Of a DNA stretch of 64,000 bases, positions 12,455-23,489 are shown piece after piece (the stretch's first letter is position 1; each line of letters starts with the position of its first letter). The notes under the pieces were generated by a model. That model ran no database searches and had not been told where the DNA came from. It worked only from the letters and a program-made list of their open reading frames with translations. The translations under genes were made by a program, and so were the position numbers. The stretch is from Floccularia luteovirens (Eukaryota > Basidiomycota > Agaricomycetes > Agaricales > Squamanitaceae), in NCBI GenBank assembly GCA_009739215.1, contig VSJF01000003.1, positions 868,001 to 932,000 of the forward strand, read 5' to 3'.

Positions 12455-13735
12455 ATGTCCGGAATGAACTCAATCTCGACAAGAGGCCCCTCAACGACCA
12501 AAGCACCTCTCACATTTGAATTCACGAAGCGTAAACGATGGGCGGACTTGTTGATAACGGAACTAGTTGATGTCATCATCTTCATTGTATCTCCTTCGTG
12601 TCAAGTTCTCTACTGTGGAACTGCAATCACCGAATTGCTTGGTTGGAGAGAAGATGATGTTGTTGATTGTGACTTTAAAGACCTCATAGTTGGTAAGTTT
12701 TCAACCCTTCTTGAACCGTTGTTTGAGCTACAACTTTAGGTAGAAAACGATCAATCCGTATTTCAAAGTTCATTTGAGGAATCCCTGCGAACCAATGCTG
12801 AGATCATGTCTTACGTTCTTCTCAAAGGCAATGATACAAATGGTTCCATGATACAAAAGCATTCGCTCTTTGAAATTAAAGGATATCCACATTGTCTAAA
12901 CGACAATGACACATCATGCAAATTATTTTTCCTCATGGCTAAACCATATCCAAGTCGAAACACTGCAATGTTGGTATAGGCAAAATAGTAGGGTGACAGA
13001 AAAGCAGTTTTTTCCTGACACAACTTTTTTTCTATCAGGTTGAATACCTTTCTGGAGTTGAAAATGGAGAATGAGCGTCTGCAAGGAAGGATCAAAGAAC
13101 TCAAGAGTATCGTTCCTTCGACTATGAATAAAGGAACCTCTTCGCAATCCTCTCTACCGTTGCAAGGCAACCCGATTTACGCAAATTCTTCAATGAGCCA
13201 ACCCCGTATCCTTCCAGCAACCGGGGCAGGACATGCTCCAGTCAACCTTGAATCATCCAACCAGTTCTACTCATTATCAAATGGGTCTAACGGAATTATC
13301 GACGAAGGAATTTCGCGGGGTTTGTATGACGGAGTTTATAGCGGCACAGTTCACCACCCCGGCGTCACCGATGGACATCGTGACTCTGAGAACGATGTTG
13401 AAGATGGGTCTAAGAAAAAAAAGGTATTCAGCAAATTTTAATTGGAACTCGATAGCTGCAACCTAATGTATATATAAGGTGAAAGGGTCTCATGGTGCCG
13501 AGCAATATGTTTGTATAACTTGCGGTCGGACTGACTCTCCGGAATGGCGAAAGGTTCGTTTTGTTATGAGCCCCCATTTGAAAAGTAATTAGGATATAAA
13601 ACACATTCTGGATTATAGGGTCCCCTTGGTCCGAAAACCTTGTGTAATGCTTGTGGATTGAGGTGGGCAAAACAAATGCGGAAGATTGACGATCCCGGAG
13701 AGACTGGTGTTTCTGTTGAAAATACAGTTTTGTAG
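12455..13735 (+). CDS. White collar-2-like PAS/GATA zinc-finger photoresponse factor
   Basis: A 346-residue transcription factor in five exons: 12455-12692, 12744-12969, 13039-13423, 13479-13553 and 13619-13735. The N-terminal half carries a PAS domain (starting near [15 protein letters not shown], then [14 protein letters not shown]) and a short coiled segment ([17 protein letters not shown]). The C-terminal GATA finger has Cys295, Cys298, Cys317 and Cys320, with 18 residues between the middle pair, as in fungal type IVb fingers, and is split by an intron. One PAS plus a C-terminal GATA finger is the WC-2 layout; WC-2 pairs with the blue-light receptor WC-1 in the nucleus. The first intron has two possible acceptors 4 nt apart (TTTAG and GGTAG). 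Only the second keeps the frame and gives VENDQSVFQ. Confidence 0.85.
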
Positions 13736-13859
13736 AATGTTTTTGATTACGTAAACTACCTGAGGTTACAAAAGGACTGGAAATCTGTTAATTACTTATC
13801 ACAATATCGATAGCAGTAGTCGACTGATCATAGTCCTCTGCAAAAACCTCTTCACAAAG

Positions 13860-15330
13860 ATGGCTTTGGAGATCAATACTTTAGCACAAGTACCAGTAAC
13901 TTGTCATTCCTTTAATGCTGATCGCTCTCGTTAGTACCTCAATAACTTATACTGACTGATGTCAATCTCACTTTTATTCCAAAGAAATTGCTGTCAGTTT
14001 GAATACCAATGACGTGCAGATATTTTCACGCAACGGATCCGAATGGATTTCTACGGAAACACTCTCAGAAGCAAGTTGATATGTTGGTGTCTCCTAAAAC
14101 TGCGCATTGACGGACATTACTCTAGCACGATAAACTGATTACATCTATCGATTGGGCTCCGAACTCTAACAGAATCGTTACATCTTCACAAGACAGAAAT
14201 GCTTATGTCTGGCAAGAAACACCAGATCCGGAGACAGGAAAACTCGTTTGGAAACCTACCCTCGTCTTGTTGAGAATCAACAGGGCTGCTACCTATGTAC
14301 GATGGAGTCCGAATGAGGACAAATTTGCTGTTGCTAGTGGTGCGCGGTGAGTTCCTTTCTATTGTATCATCATGTGAATGTCACGTTTATTGCATACGTT
14401 CCTAGTACCATTTCCGTCTGTTCCTTCGACGAGGAGAACAACTGGTGGGTTGCTAAGCACCTCAAAAAACCGATAAGATCCACCGTCCTGTCGGTTGATT
14501 GGCATCCCAACAATGTTCTCCTCGCAGCCGGAAGCGCAGACATGAAAGCTAGGGTCTTCTCCGCATACATCAAGGAAGTAGACGCTCGGTAAGGTACCCA
14601 ATATTCCAGGAACTACGCAAGCTGATAATTTCCGTACCAGCCCCGCACCTTCTGTTTGGGGTTCCAAACTTCCGTTTAATACACTTTGTGGAGAATATAA
14701 TAGCTTGTCAGGTGGTTGGGTCCACTCGGTAGGATTTTCACCGTCAGGAGATGCTTTGGCATTTGCAAGTGAGAATTTTTTTAATCATAAACTGACTTAT
14801 AGAAACGTTGACCTGTCATATCAGGTCATGATAGCTCTATCAGTATTGTCTATCCTGCAGGGCCCGTAGTTCATAACATTCGCATGTCATCTTTGCCATT
14901 GGTGACATTGATGTGGAGTTCAGAGGACAGTATTATTGCCGCAGGTCACGACTGTAAACCCCTCGTGTTCTCAGGGTCTGAAGGTGGTGGCTGGCAGGAA
15001 GTTGGCACATTGGATGATTCCAAATCTGGAGAATCCCGTGCTGGGTTTGGTGGCAGTTCTCCTGTGGGACGTCTGAAATCTGGTGCATTTGCGACATTCC
15101 GTGACGCTGACAGCCGTGGGCAAACAAGTGGAGGATCGGCATCACCATCCGCTGATACAAAGTTGTTGACTGTTCACCAGAATACGATCACTAGTATCAG
15201 AGCTTTCGAGTCTCAGGGAGGTCAAGTGACAAAAGTGAGCACATCAGGTATAGATGGAAGGTTAGTTGTCTGGGATACTAGATCCATAACAACGCTGGGG
15301 GGACGTATGGGGAATATGCAGTTGAGATGA
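13860..15330 (+). CDS. ARC40: Actin-related protein 2/3 complex subunit 1 (ARPC1/Arc40), WD40
   Basis: The WD40 subunit of the Arp2/3 complex, which nucleates branched actin filaments at cortical patches and endocytic sites. Six exons (13860-13929, 13985-14070, 14126-14346, 14406-14588, 14641-14768, 14825-15330) give 397 residues, close to the usual length. Family sequences are easy to see: [63 protein letters not shown] and [12 protein letters not shown]. The C-terminal insert before the last blade is Ser/Gly-rich, as usual in ARPC1. Intron 14071-14125 has a GC donor; the nearest GT donor would shift the frame into a stop. It converges on the Dad3 gene, with only 29 bp between the stop codons. 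Confidence 0.95.
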
Positions 15331-15359
15331 ATTGTACTACAAATACATAGGATAGGACA

Positions 15360-15746
15360 TCAATGTGTAATGGTATCATCAATTGAATCATTGTTATCAT
15401 TGTGGTCAGGCTGTTCATTGATAACTCCCCATACGGAAGCTTTAAACTTTAAAAAATAATCAAGTTAGGTTCATGAAGAAGGTTGGAATGGGGGGGATAC
15501 CAAGGTTAACACGAGACCCATTTTCTTTTCGAGGACACGCAGACTTGCGAGCATGTTCTTGTCAGGGGTTTCGTTGAGTTGACGGGCATGTTGAGATAAC
15601 TGTTGAGAGATTAGTTGAAAGATGATAAAAATATGTTGTAGACATACTTGTTTCACATTTTCTGCTAGTTTTGCATACTCCCAAAGGACTTGTGCTTCAA
15701 GGGGGGATAAGCTTGGATGGGAGATGTAAGGATTGACGGATAACAT
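15360..15746 (-). CDS. DAD3: DASH/Dam1 complex subunit Dad3
   Basis: A small kinetochore protein of the DASH/Dam1 ring, which couples kinetochores to spindle microtubules. Exons in transcript order are 15746-15648, 15599-15501 and 15446-15360, giving 94 residues, the same size as yeast Dad3. Family segments are visible: HPSLSPLEAQVLWEYAKLAE, then SQHARQLNETPD, then LRVLEKKMGLVLTLFKASVW. Both introns fall within conserved sequence and are needed to join these segments. The TGA lies 29 bp from the stop of ARPC1. The start at 15746 faces the BTB-like gene across a 181-bp divergent promoter. Confidence 0.9.
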
Positions 15747-15927
15747 TGATGAATTGAGAACAATAAAGACGAAAAAGGGAATTTAAGCGATGAACAATTA
15801 GACTAACTTTTCTCTTTATAATCAACTTTCCACTTCATCCTTTCCTCCTTACTCTCCTGCCGCGGGTCTGGCCGACCCCCTTCTCTCTCTACTTACCCTC
15901 CTGGCTCCAGCTACAGCCTGCAAGCCA

Positions 15928-16908
15928 ATGTTGTCTTTTCACCACAGACCCTTCCCACCTCCTTCTTTGACTGGTGTCCCAGTTGAGTATATCATTGACC
16001 AGCTGCACGGTCTTGCCCCCCAGTACTGGGACAAACCAGACACTGCCGATTGTACTATTAGTATGTCTCCTTTCATCTTCCTTCTTTCCCCCTTAACTAA
16101 TTTCCTTTCATAGTCGTTCCAATTCCGCACCCAGGAGGAATATTAACGCAACCTTTTGCTCTTTCTATCTCTGATCAAACTCATACCGTTACTTCTTTGT
16201 ATTCTACCTCTGGCCCCAGTCGACGAGCGACCCAGCCAGCTTTAAATTCTTCCCCCCGTATTTCTTTAAAGGTACTTCCCGCAATTCTACCCTCATTCCT
16301 AATCTGTTATTCATATACATTTACTTCTCCAGCTTCATATTGATTATCTCGCGGCCCACTCGAGTTATTTAAGAGGCCTGTTTAGTGGCGCATCTCCTTT
16401 GGATTTGATGTTTTCTTCATCACCACCGTCTTCCACAAAACACCCTTTATTTGGAAATTCATCTATTCCCCCAGACCGTCTACCACGTCTTATGCCCTGC
16501 TCTCCAGATCACCCCATTCTCTTTCTTCCAGTCCCTGACCCAACATCATTCCAACTACTCATTCATTGGATGTACTTTGGTGACCTGAGCTTCATTGAGA
16601 ATGCTCTTCGTGGAGGAATCATCCAGTGGGAGGGCATCGCGCGAAACGTTGAATACCTGGACTTATCCGCCCGCATTAAACTATTCTTAAAAGGATGGTA
16701 CAACAGCTGGCTTGATCCGGAACGTGAATGTCAGACTTACGACGACGACGATTCAGACACCGCATGTAGTGACTATAGTTCTGAAACCGACTGCTCAACT
16801 CCTTCAGATTTCGAGCCTTTTGATCTTGACGACTTGAAGGAACCATGCAGAGGTAGGGACAGAACAACAAGACCATTGTCGTTCCAGCCAATGGCACTTC
16901 CTTGTTAA
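15928..16908 (+). CDS. BTB/POZ-like protein, uncharacterised
   Basis: Three exons (15928-16060, 16114-16271, 16333-16908) give 288 residues. The middle, LHIDYLAAHSSYLRGLFSG followed by FLPVPDPTSFQLLIHWMYFGD, resembles the BTB/POZ fold used for dimerisation and for Cullin-3 adaptors, but the first strand is interrupted by a Ser/Pro-rich segment, so the assignment is moderate. The C-terminus after about residue 225 is acidic (DDDDSDTACSD) and ends in a short basic tail. No DNA-binding or Kelch domain is seen. It diverges from DAD3 and converges on the protein-kinase gene. Confidence 0.7.
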
Positions 16909-17567
16909 AAAAAGTCGCCTTTTGAACTTTTGTCTTCTCAATGTGTCGTTCGTTAACATTTCAACTTCTTCATGTTGTTTATAAGAGACCCCCACGTTCC
17001 TTTCGACCTTTCTTTATCCAGTCATTTACGCTGTTCAGATAATGTCTTTCCTTTAAGATAGACTGTCAACACTCTTTCTCTTTTTTCGTGCTCCCTTTTT
17101 TGCTTTATTTTTTTTGCCCATCCACTGGATTGGAAACCAAATTGTAACATTGGATGTGTGCCTACCGTGAGTACAATAACAGATCAAATAAATTTTTTTG
17201 TCTTGATGCAAGTTGCAAATTTTTCTTTTTTCACATTTCGGGTCGCTGTTGCTATACGGGTATCTCACTACCCAAAATCAGCTCACACAAACTCAACTTG
17301 CTTATTGTCTTTATTGTTTAAAATCAGGGAGATACCCTGAGAAAAAATCGCGGCTGTAAACTTGTTCCGGATTCCGTTTCAGCACCTGGTGACGGCAACC
17401 ATAATAAGGAAGAAGACAATAAAGATTGATTGAGCGTCAAATTCAACCCCCATCTGCCATGGAAGAAAACTGGCCGATAGCGCTGTGTATATGAGAAGAT
17501 TATTCATGTCAATCAAAAATTTTGAATTTCGAAAATAACAAGCAATGTCGTACAAGTCGGATAAAGT
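16909..17567. other. Convergent intergenic region
   Basis: About 660 bp between two convergent genes, AT-rich with T-runs near 17110 and 17190. It probably contains both 3' UTRs. No coding segment or RNA gene is supported. Confidence 0.5.
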
Positions 17568-19046
17568 TCATATAACAGGCTTTGGGGGATATCGGTTGTC
17601 GTATCTCAAGTGAATAGGGGGGGTTTTTATTTCTAGACCAGGAACCTCCCTTTGAGCTGGGAGAGGTTGGTCATGCCACTTGTCCTTCGGGTCGATATTG
17701 TCTGGAATGTGTGGAGCCTAATAACAGATGAGAAGTATATTCTTTCACATCAGAAGATCAAAAAAAACTTACGAGATATCTCCTGTCCACCATTTTATCC
17801 TGGTTAATGTGGGCGAGCCAAGGATGTTGCGTGACTTCCTTGTGAGTCTTAGATCCCAACCTACTCGAGGCTTGCACCCGCAATAGTTTCTCAACCAGAT
17901 CCTTCAGATTTCTGCCGTACGACTTGTTCCCTGGCCACTGGTACACGCCGCTTAACACAATCATATTTAATGCAAATGTGTCCTTGTTGTAAAACGGCTA
18001 TGTAACAACAATTAATGATGACATAAATTTGATATGATATAACAGATTCTTACCAGTTTCCCGGTGCACATCTCAAAAAGTATGCAACCACTAGCCCACC
18101 AATCAATCGCTGTCCTAGGAGATCGTGACAGTTGATGACCTGGATCAATAGATTCTGGTGCCATATATATTGGTGTCCCAACGTTCAACCAGCTCACACT
18201 TTCATCATACCGATCAACCGCGTTTCCAAAATCAGTCAGACACAGATAGCCATCTTGACCAAGGAGAATGTTGTCAGGTTTTATGTCCCGATGCACCAAT
18301 CCAATCGTTTCTAGGAAAGCGAGCGCACAGACAATATTGGCATAGTAGAAAGCCGCTTTTGCGGGGCTAAAGGGGCCGTGTTTTTGTATCAACGAACGAA
18401 GTGTACCTCCAGGGATATACTCCAGAGCAAGATATAGACAGCGGTCATCAAAGAACGTTTGTAGCACACCACAGACGAAGGGGTTCCAATCTAATGCGAC
18501 CAGAGCAATGCGTTCTCTGTCTTTTTCCGTCAAGTGTCTCTGGCAACAAACGTGAATAAGCTTTGATAACAATTCTTAAAAAATCAACTCACTGGGTTAT
18601 TGCGGATCAACTTTCTCTTCATTGCTTTGACCGCAAGAAGCGATCCAGGTTTGTCGAGAACATGGGCCGTACGCTTTGTCCTTACCAACAAAACCTGTCC
18701 GGCCTGTCCCTTGCCTGAATGAATGCATGAGGATGGAGTGGGAAGGTCAGCTTAATTTTTAGAAATACCCAAAGTCCTGATACACTCAATATCGTCGAGC
18801 GAAAGCCACGGTGCTTTCGTACTTTTTGGTTGCACTAAATCTAGTGGCAATTCCCGAGAAAACTGGTTGAAACAGTAAGACAGACAGGAAAGAACACCAG
18901 TGGAGAATTCAGACCTCTGGTGTCTCAAATTTCTGATAATCTTCAATGGAATTGTAGGCATAAACACCACCATTCACAACTCTATATGGTTTTAATCTGC
19001 TCCGACGGCGAAGCAGTGGGTTATCAGTGTGACGGAAAGCTGGCAT
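17568..19046 (-). CDS. Ser/Thr protein kinase, AGC-like
   Basis: Six exons in transcript order (19046-18915, 18862-18769, 18714-18593, 18539-18054, 17997-17773, 17717-17568) give 402 residues. All key kinase motifs are present: glycine loop GKGQAGQV, VKAMKRK with the ATP-binding lysine, HRDIKPDN catalytic loop, DFG (TDFGNAVD) and the activation-segment end GTPIYMAPE. The insertion of the APE-to-helix-F segment and the phrasing YIPGGTLRSLIQ and FYYANIVCALAFLE suggest the AGC group, yet no clear C-terminal hydrophobic motif is visible. Substrate and pathway are unknown. It is convergent with the BTB-like gene and divergent from IPK1. Confidence 0.88.
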
Positions 19047-19531
19047 GCTGCAGTAAGTAGTGTGGGTGTTGAGCAAGAATTTAGGAAGTAATTGTCCTTG
19101 ATAAGCATTTCTGAAAGGTGCCCTTTGATGTGTGGCTCATGCATTGTGCATTATTCCACAATTGAGGGTTGACAAATTTGTCATCGCAATTGTTGTTTTA
19201 TTATAAGCCCGTCCTGTGGCGTGAACAATATTTTAGACGTTAAGTCTGCCATTTATATGATTGTAGTTGCATATAGTCGCTATATGCGTAATAGTGAGCA
19301 CAGAGCCTCGGCCAACATCTGAAAGATATGTCAGGTTGAACGTCATGTATATGGCATGAAGAGGGCAGAGTACAGTACATTCAGAGTTCTTGTGTGGTCA
19401 TTATCCATGTTGGGAACAAACCAGCTACGAGATAATAACGATCTCGTTGTCTTCAAGTACAATAGCTAATGTACTTAAGTGGCAATAAAGTTGCAGTATT
19501 TACGGTTGTTGTTGACTCACTCTTTGAAATC
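19047..19531. other. Divergent promoter region between kinase and IPK1 genes
   Basis: About 485 bp between two start codons on opposite strands, AT-rich, with no recognised coding or RNA feature. It likely contains both promoters. An in-frame ATG at 19469 could extend the IPK1 gene by 21 residues, but the extension looks non-conserved. Confidence 0.5.
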
Positions 19532-20986
19532 ATGGCCAACACTCAAACTATAGCTACAAGTATTGTCAATAGTCAACCAGAACACTGGAAATATGTATCT
19601 GAAGGAGGTGCGACCATCGTGTTCTCATATACTGGTCCTTCCAGTCCCCATTTCGACAATACTGTGCTGAGGTTGAGGAAGAGTTTGGTTTCACCTGTGA
19701 AAGATGACAAAAACATAGATGATCCAGATGATCCAATGGTTGATTTCCAGGAAAAATGTATAACCAAATTAATTCCATCTGAACACCTGCCTCGGTTGGA
19801 GACGGTCATTCTCGAACGGTCGTGGTTAGAGCGGCTGCATGATCTACACGAACATAGCCGCCCGGATGGGCGAAGACAGAAAGACAGAATTGACTTGGCT
19901 AAAAAGAAGGGCGTACTAGCTACTGATCTAGTTGGTGGAGATTGGTTAGCAGTCGAAATCAAGGCGTGTCTCATCGCTATTCCAATGTCCTAGCAATTAC
20001 TCATCTGTCGTTTCCCCAACTTCCAAATCGTCTTTTAGCCAAAATGGGCATTCCTACCCTCACCTGCTCACCTCTCAGCAGAAACTCGAGACATCAAGTT
20101 ACGAACATGTAGATTTTGTATGCATTCTCACTTGAAAGCCAAGAAAGTGGAAACAGTGGCACTTGGTTATTGTCCTTTGGATCTCTTTTCAGGGGATAAA
20201 GCTCGCGTTGATCTTGCGTTGCATAACTTATGGGACTCCTGGAAAACCAGCAATGGGACTGTGAATAACCTCAAAGTGTTTGCAAGAGGGAAATTGATCA
20301 ATCCTTCATCAGTGCGTATTATTTAAGTGTTTCATCCAATATACCATAATTGAAGAATCATTCAAATACAGCTAAACTTGATGCTTTCTAAAGATGTCAA
20401 AGATGATGAGTCCGAGACCGTTATTCGTGAGACATTCATATCTGCACTGTCCTACCTGCTCCTGGCGACCCCAGTGCTTGAGATCCTTTCTAGACTACAG
20501 CGATCACTAGATACTCTCGATATTGAAGGTCTCTCTGCACTCTGGAAACGTGCAGAGGTTTCTTCCCCTTTTTATCAGCCCTCTCAATCGCAACATTTAT
20601 ACACTCCAATTGGAACAAATTCAGAACTTATATCAGCTCTAGAACCCAAGGTATCCGACTGGATTGAATTCGTGGATCGTTTCAAGTCCCATTCCAACTC
20701 AGAGTTGGATCATAGTAATCCAACACCAGAGAACCTCCGATACTATCTTCTCTCTTCTCTCCTCTCTGGGACATTTAAGGATTGCTCTATCATTGCGCGC
20801 CTTGATTTTCTACGACCACGGCAATCGTCTCGCCCAGAGATCAAGAGAAACACCGTCACAATAATCGACTTGGATAACAAGAGCATGAGCAAGGTAAAAG
20901 GTTGGGAAGAGCTGGATACGGAAATTGTCACTGAATATAGCAAAGTGGTAACCCCGAAAGTTTGTGTGGATGCCAGGAGGACATGA
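19532..20986 (+). CDS. IPK1: Inositol-pentakisphosphate 2-kinase
   Basis: Phosphorylates inositol pentakisphosphate at the 2 position to make phytic acid (InsP6), which supports mRNA export. Three exons (19532-19963, 20039-20311, 20372-20986) give 439 residues. Family features are the N-terminal HWKYVSEGGATIVFSYTG ATP-binding region, EIKPKWAFLPSP, and the zinc-binding type CRFCMHSHLK segment; the C-terminus carries TVTIIDLDNKS. The EIKPKWAF motif is created only if the first intron (19964-20038) uses a GC donor. The GT 2 nt further in would shift the frame. The start at 19532 was chosen because the sequence before it looks unconserved. Confidence 0.9.
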
Positions 20987-21125
20987 GGAACTGGAGACAT
21001 TGTTTATAACATTAATCTAATCTTATCTACTGCAATTACATAAGTTGTACATCCGGAACTTGAGTTCGACATTCTTACGCTTTGGATCTGTCTCCCAACA
21101 CCCACTATTGCTTTTAGCGTTTGCC

Positions 21126-22821
21126 ATGTCATTCCTGAGACCCCTAGCTCGTTCCACACACCAATTTCGTACTCTCCGCCCCATCCCATGTTCCGTCCAA
21201 TTTCGACGTCATGCGTCATTGTATAATGTTGATGTCGCGGGGCTAACGGATGAGGAAATCGAGGTTTGTGTTCTACCCTTGGTATGATTGAACTTCAGGA
21301 AACTAACAGAACCCTTAAGTTCAGAAATGCCGTGTCAGAGTTTGCTGAAAAGGAGGTTGCCCCCAGAGCGGCAGAAATTGATAAAACTAATACCTCTCCT
21401 TTGGTGCGTTCTCTCATTAACACTAATTGTATATGTTGTATTCTCAAATGGCTTTAGGACCTCTGGGAGAAACTAGGGTCTATGGGTCTCCTGGGCATCA
21501 CCGTGTCCCAGGAATATAGGTGGACTGTCTCTAGGATACCTACATCACACGCTTGCAATGGAAGCTCTCTCCACGGCTTCAGGATCAGTAGCCCTATCAT
21601 ATGGTGCACATTCAAATCTCTGCGTAAACCAAATCCACCGACATGGCACAAGTGCGCAGAAAAAGAAATACCTGATTGACCTTGTGGCAGGAACGAAAGT
21701 AGGAAGTCTCGCAATGAGCGAGACGGGTAGCGGAAGTGATGTCGTAAGTATGCGTTTGAAGGCGGAGAAGATTGATGGAGGATGGAGACTAAACGGAAAT
21801 AAATTCTGGTAAAGCATTCTCTTGTGTAAAGTGTCGAACTACATTTTTATTTCAGTCAGGATTACGAATGGGCCTATCGCTTCTACCTTGGTAGTATATG
21901 CCAAAACCTCGCCAGACAAAGGATCTAAGGGAATCACCGCCTTCATCATTGAACGCGATTTCAAAGGATTTTCCACAAGCCAGAAATTAGACAAGTTCGG
22001 CATGAGAGGCAGTGATACCTGTGAATTAGTTTTCGACAATTGCGAAGTTCCCGATGGTATGTTTCTTGTCTCTCTGTAGACTTGGTGCTGGCTGAACAAG
22101 AATGGACAGAAAATGTTCTCGGTGAAGTTAACAAAGGCGCTGGCGTGCTGATGTCTGGTCTTGACTTGGAGCGGATTGTCTTGAGCGGAGGACCACTTGG
22201 GTAAGAATTCTGATAATATGGAAGGTACAAGATATTAAACCGGTTCTCCAGGCTGATGCAAGCAGCATTTGACTATGCTGTTGAATATGTCCACGACAGG
22301 AAGCAATTTGGGCAGCCTGTGGGCACTTTCCAATTGATGCAAGGTACAGTTACTGCTATCCTTCTTTGATCTACTCATTTTATGATTCTCTCTATAGCCA
22401 AGATTGCTGATATGTATACAAAATTAAATGCAAGCCGATCCTACGTTTATGCGGTGGCAAGAGCTTGTGATAAAGGAAAAATCAGCCGAAAGGTAAGTTC
22501 ATCATTACCAGTTTCACCCATGATATTATTCTAATCAAACATTCCCACCATAGGATTGCGCAGGTGCTATTCTGTACTCAACAGAGAAGGCCGTTGAAGT
22601 TGCTCTAGAAGGAATGCAGTGCCTAGGAGGCAATGGATACATCAATGGTGAAGTCTCCGGGGTTGAAATTAGTTGTTTACTATTGGCTTACTGAATTTTC
22701 ACTAGATTATCCAATGGGACGTATAGTCAGGGACTCCCGGTTATATACTGTTGGTGCTGGGACACAGGAGATACGACGTATGCTTATTGGGCGGGAGTTC
22801 AATGAGCAGTTCAAAATTTAG
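21126..22821 (+). CDS. IVD1: Isovaleryl-CoA dehydrogenase, mitochondrial; reading frame broken by one extra base
   Basis: An FAD acyl-CoA dehydrogenase of leucine breakdown, turning isovaleryl-CoA into 3-methylcrotonyl-CoA in mitochondria. Exons are 21126-21263, 21320-21403, 21458-21808, 21860-22056, 22110-22200, 22252-22343, 22398-22492, 22554-22647 and 22706-22821. The N-terminus ([18 protein letters not shown], then RRHASLYN) looks like a mitochondrial presequence. Conserved segments include [68 protein letters not shown] and [18 protein letters not shown]. In exon 3 the frame changes after GITVSQEY at an extra A (21518), so [18 protein letters not shown] is read in the +1 frame. Dropping that base would give about 418 residues, a normal length. 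It could be a consensus error or an early pseudogene. Confidence 0.88.
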
Positions 22822-23489
22822 ATAGTCCATCTTTAGTTACCAACCCTCATGATATCAGGGATCTGAACCGTCAATAGTTTGTCTCCCATTAACGAAGTCT
22901 TCTGTAAGGTTGAAGTTCATGGCGCTGGAAGAACACAATTGGGTGCTTAATTCGAGCCAGTTTCCTTGCTATTTTAGTCCAGTGATTTGATTGCAAGTTT
23001 GCCATATTATCTAGGAAGATAGTTGTACAAAGTGATATAAGTCATCAAGGAATTGGGTATATGAACTATAGACGCAAGTAATGAAGGGAAGGGGCGTTGG
23101 TCTCTAAAGGTAGACGGCTGATCATTAATGAGAGTGAGGGATGAGCCACCTTTGAATGGCAAACTTAATTATGGTGGTACTGTGATTAGGGTGTCAATGG
23201 TAGCTGACAATGGCTTGAGATCCGCTGCTTGATATTGGATATCGGTATGATCATTGATATGTGGCCTAAAGGAATAAGAAATGGGTCCATGAGATTATCC
23301 GAACCGAGATGGGTTATGCATGGTGATCGCATGCAAGCTCAAGCTCACGGGTCATAAAGGTTCTTGCAGAAACTCAGAATGTCTTGTCACAGTTCATTGC
23401 TGGGACTCTTGAAGAAGTACTTGGATCAGATTCAGGCCTGAAACTTTGTTCTTGCTCTTTGTTCTAAATAAGAAATTCGATCCACTCAC
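22822..23489. other. Convergent intergenic region
   Basis: About 670 bp between the stops of isovaleryl-CoA dehydrogenase and PAC1, which converge here. It is AT-rich and shows no supported gene, RNA or repeat. Confidence 0.5.

Noticed and set aside
17053..17340. Short frames on both strands in the BTB/kinase gap
   Set aside because: AT-rich, low-complexity, overlapping each other, with no homology cue.
21264..21319. Earlier acceptor in isovaleryl-CoA dehydrogenase intron 1 that would add ETNRTLK
   Set aside because: In frame, but it inserts residues into a helix whose length is conserved. The downstream acceptor gives [15 protein letters not shown].
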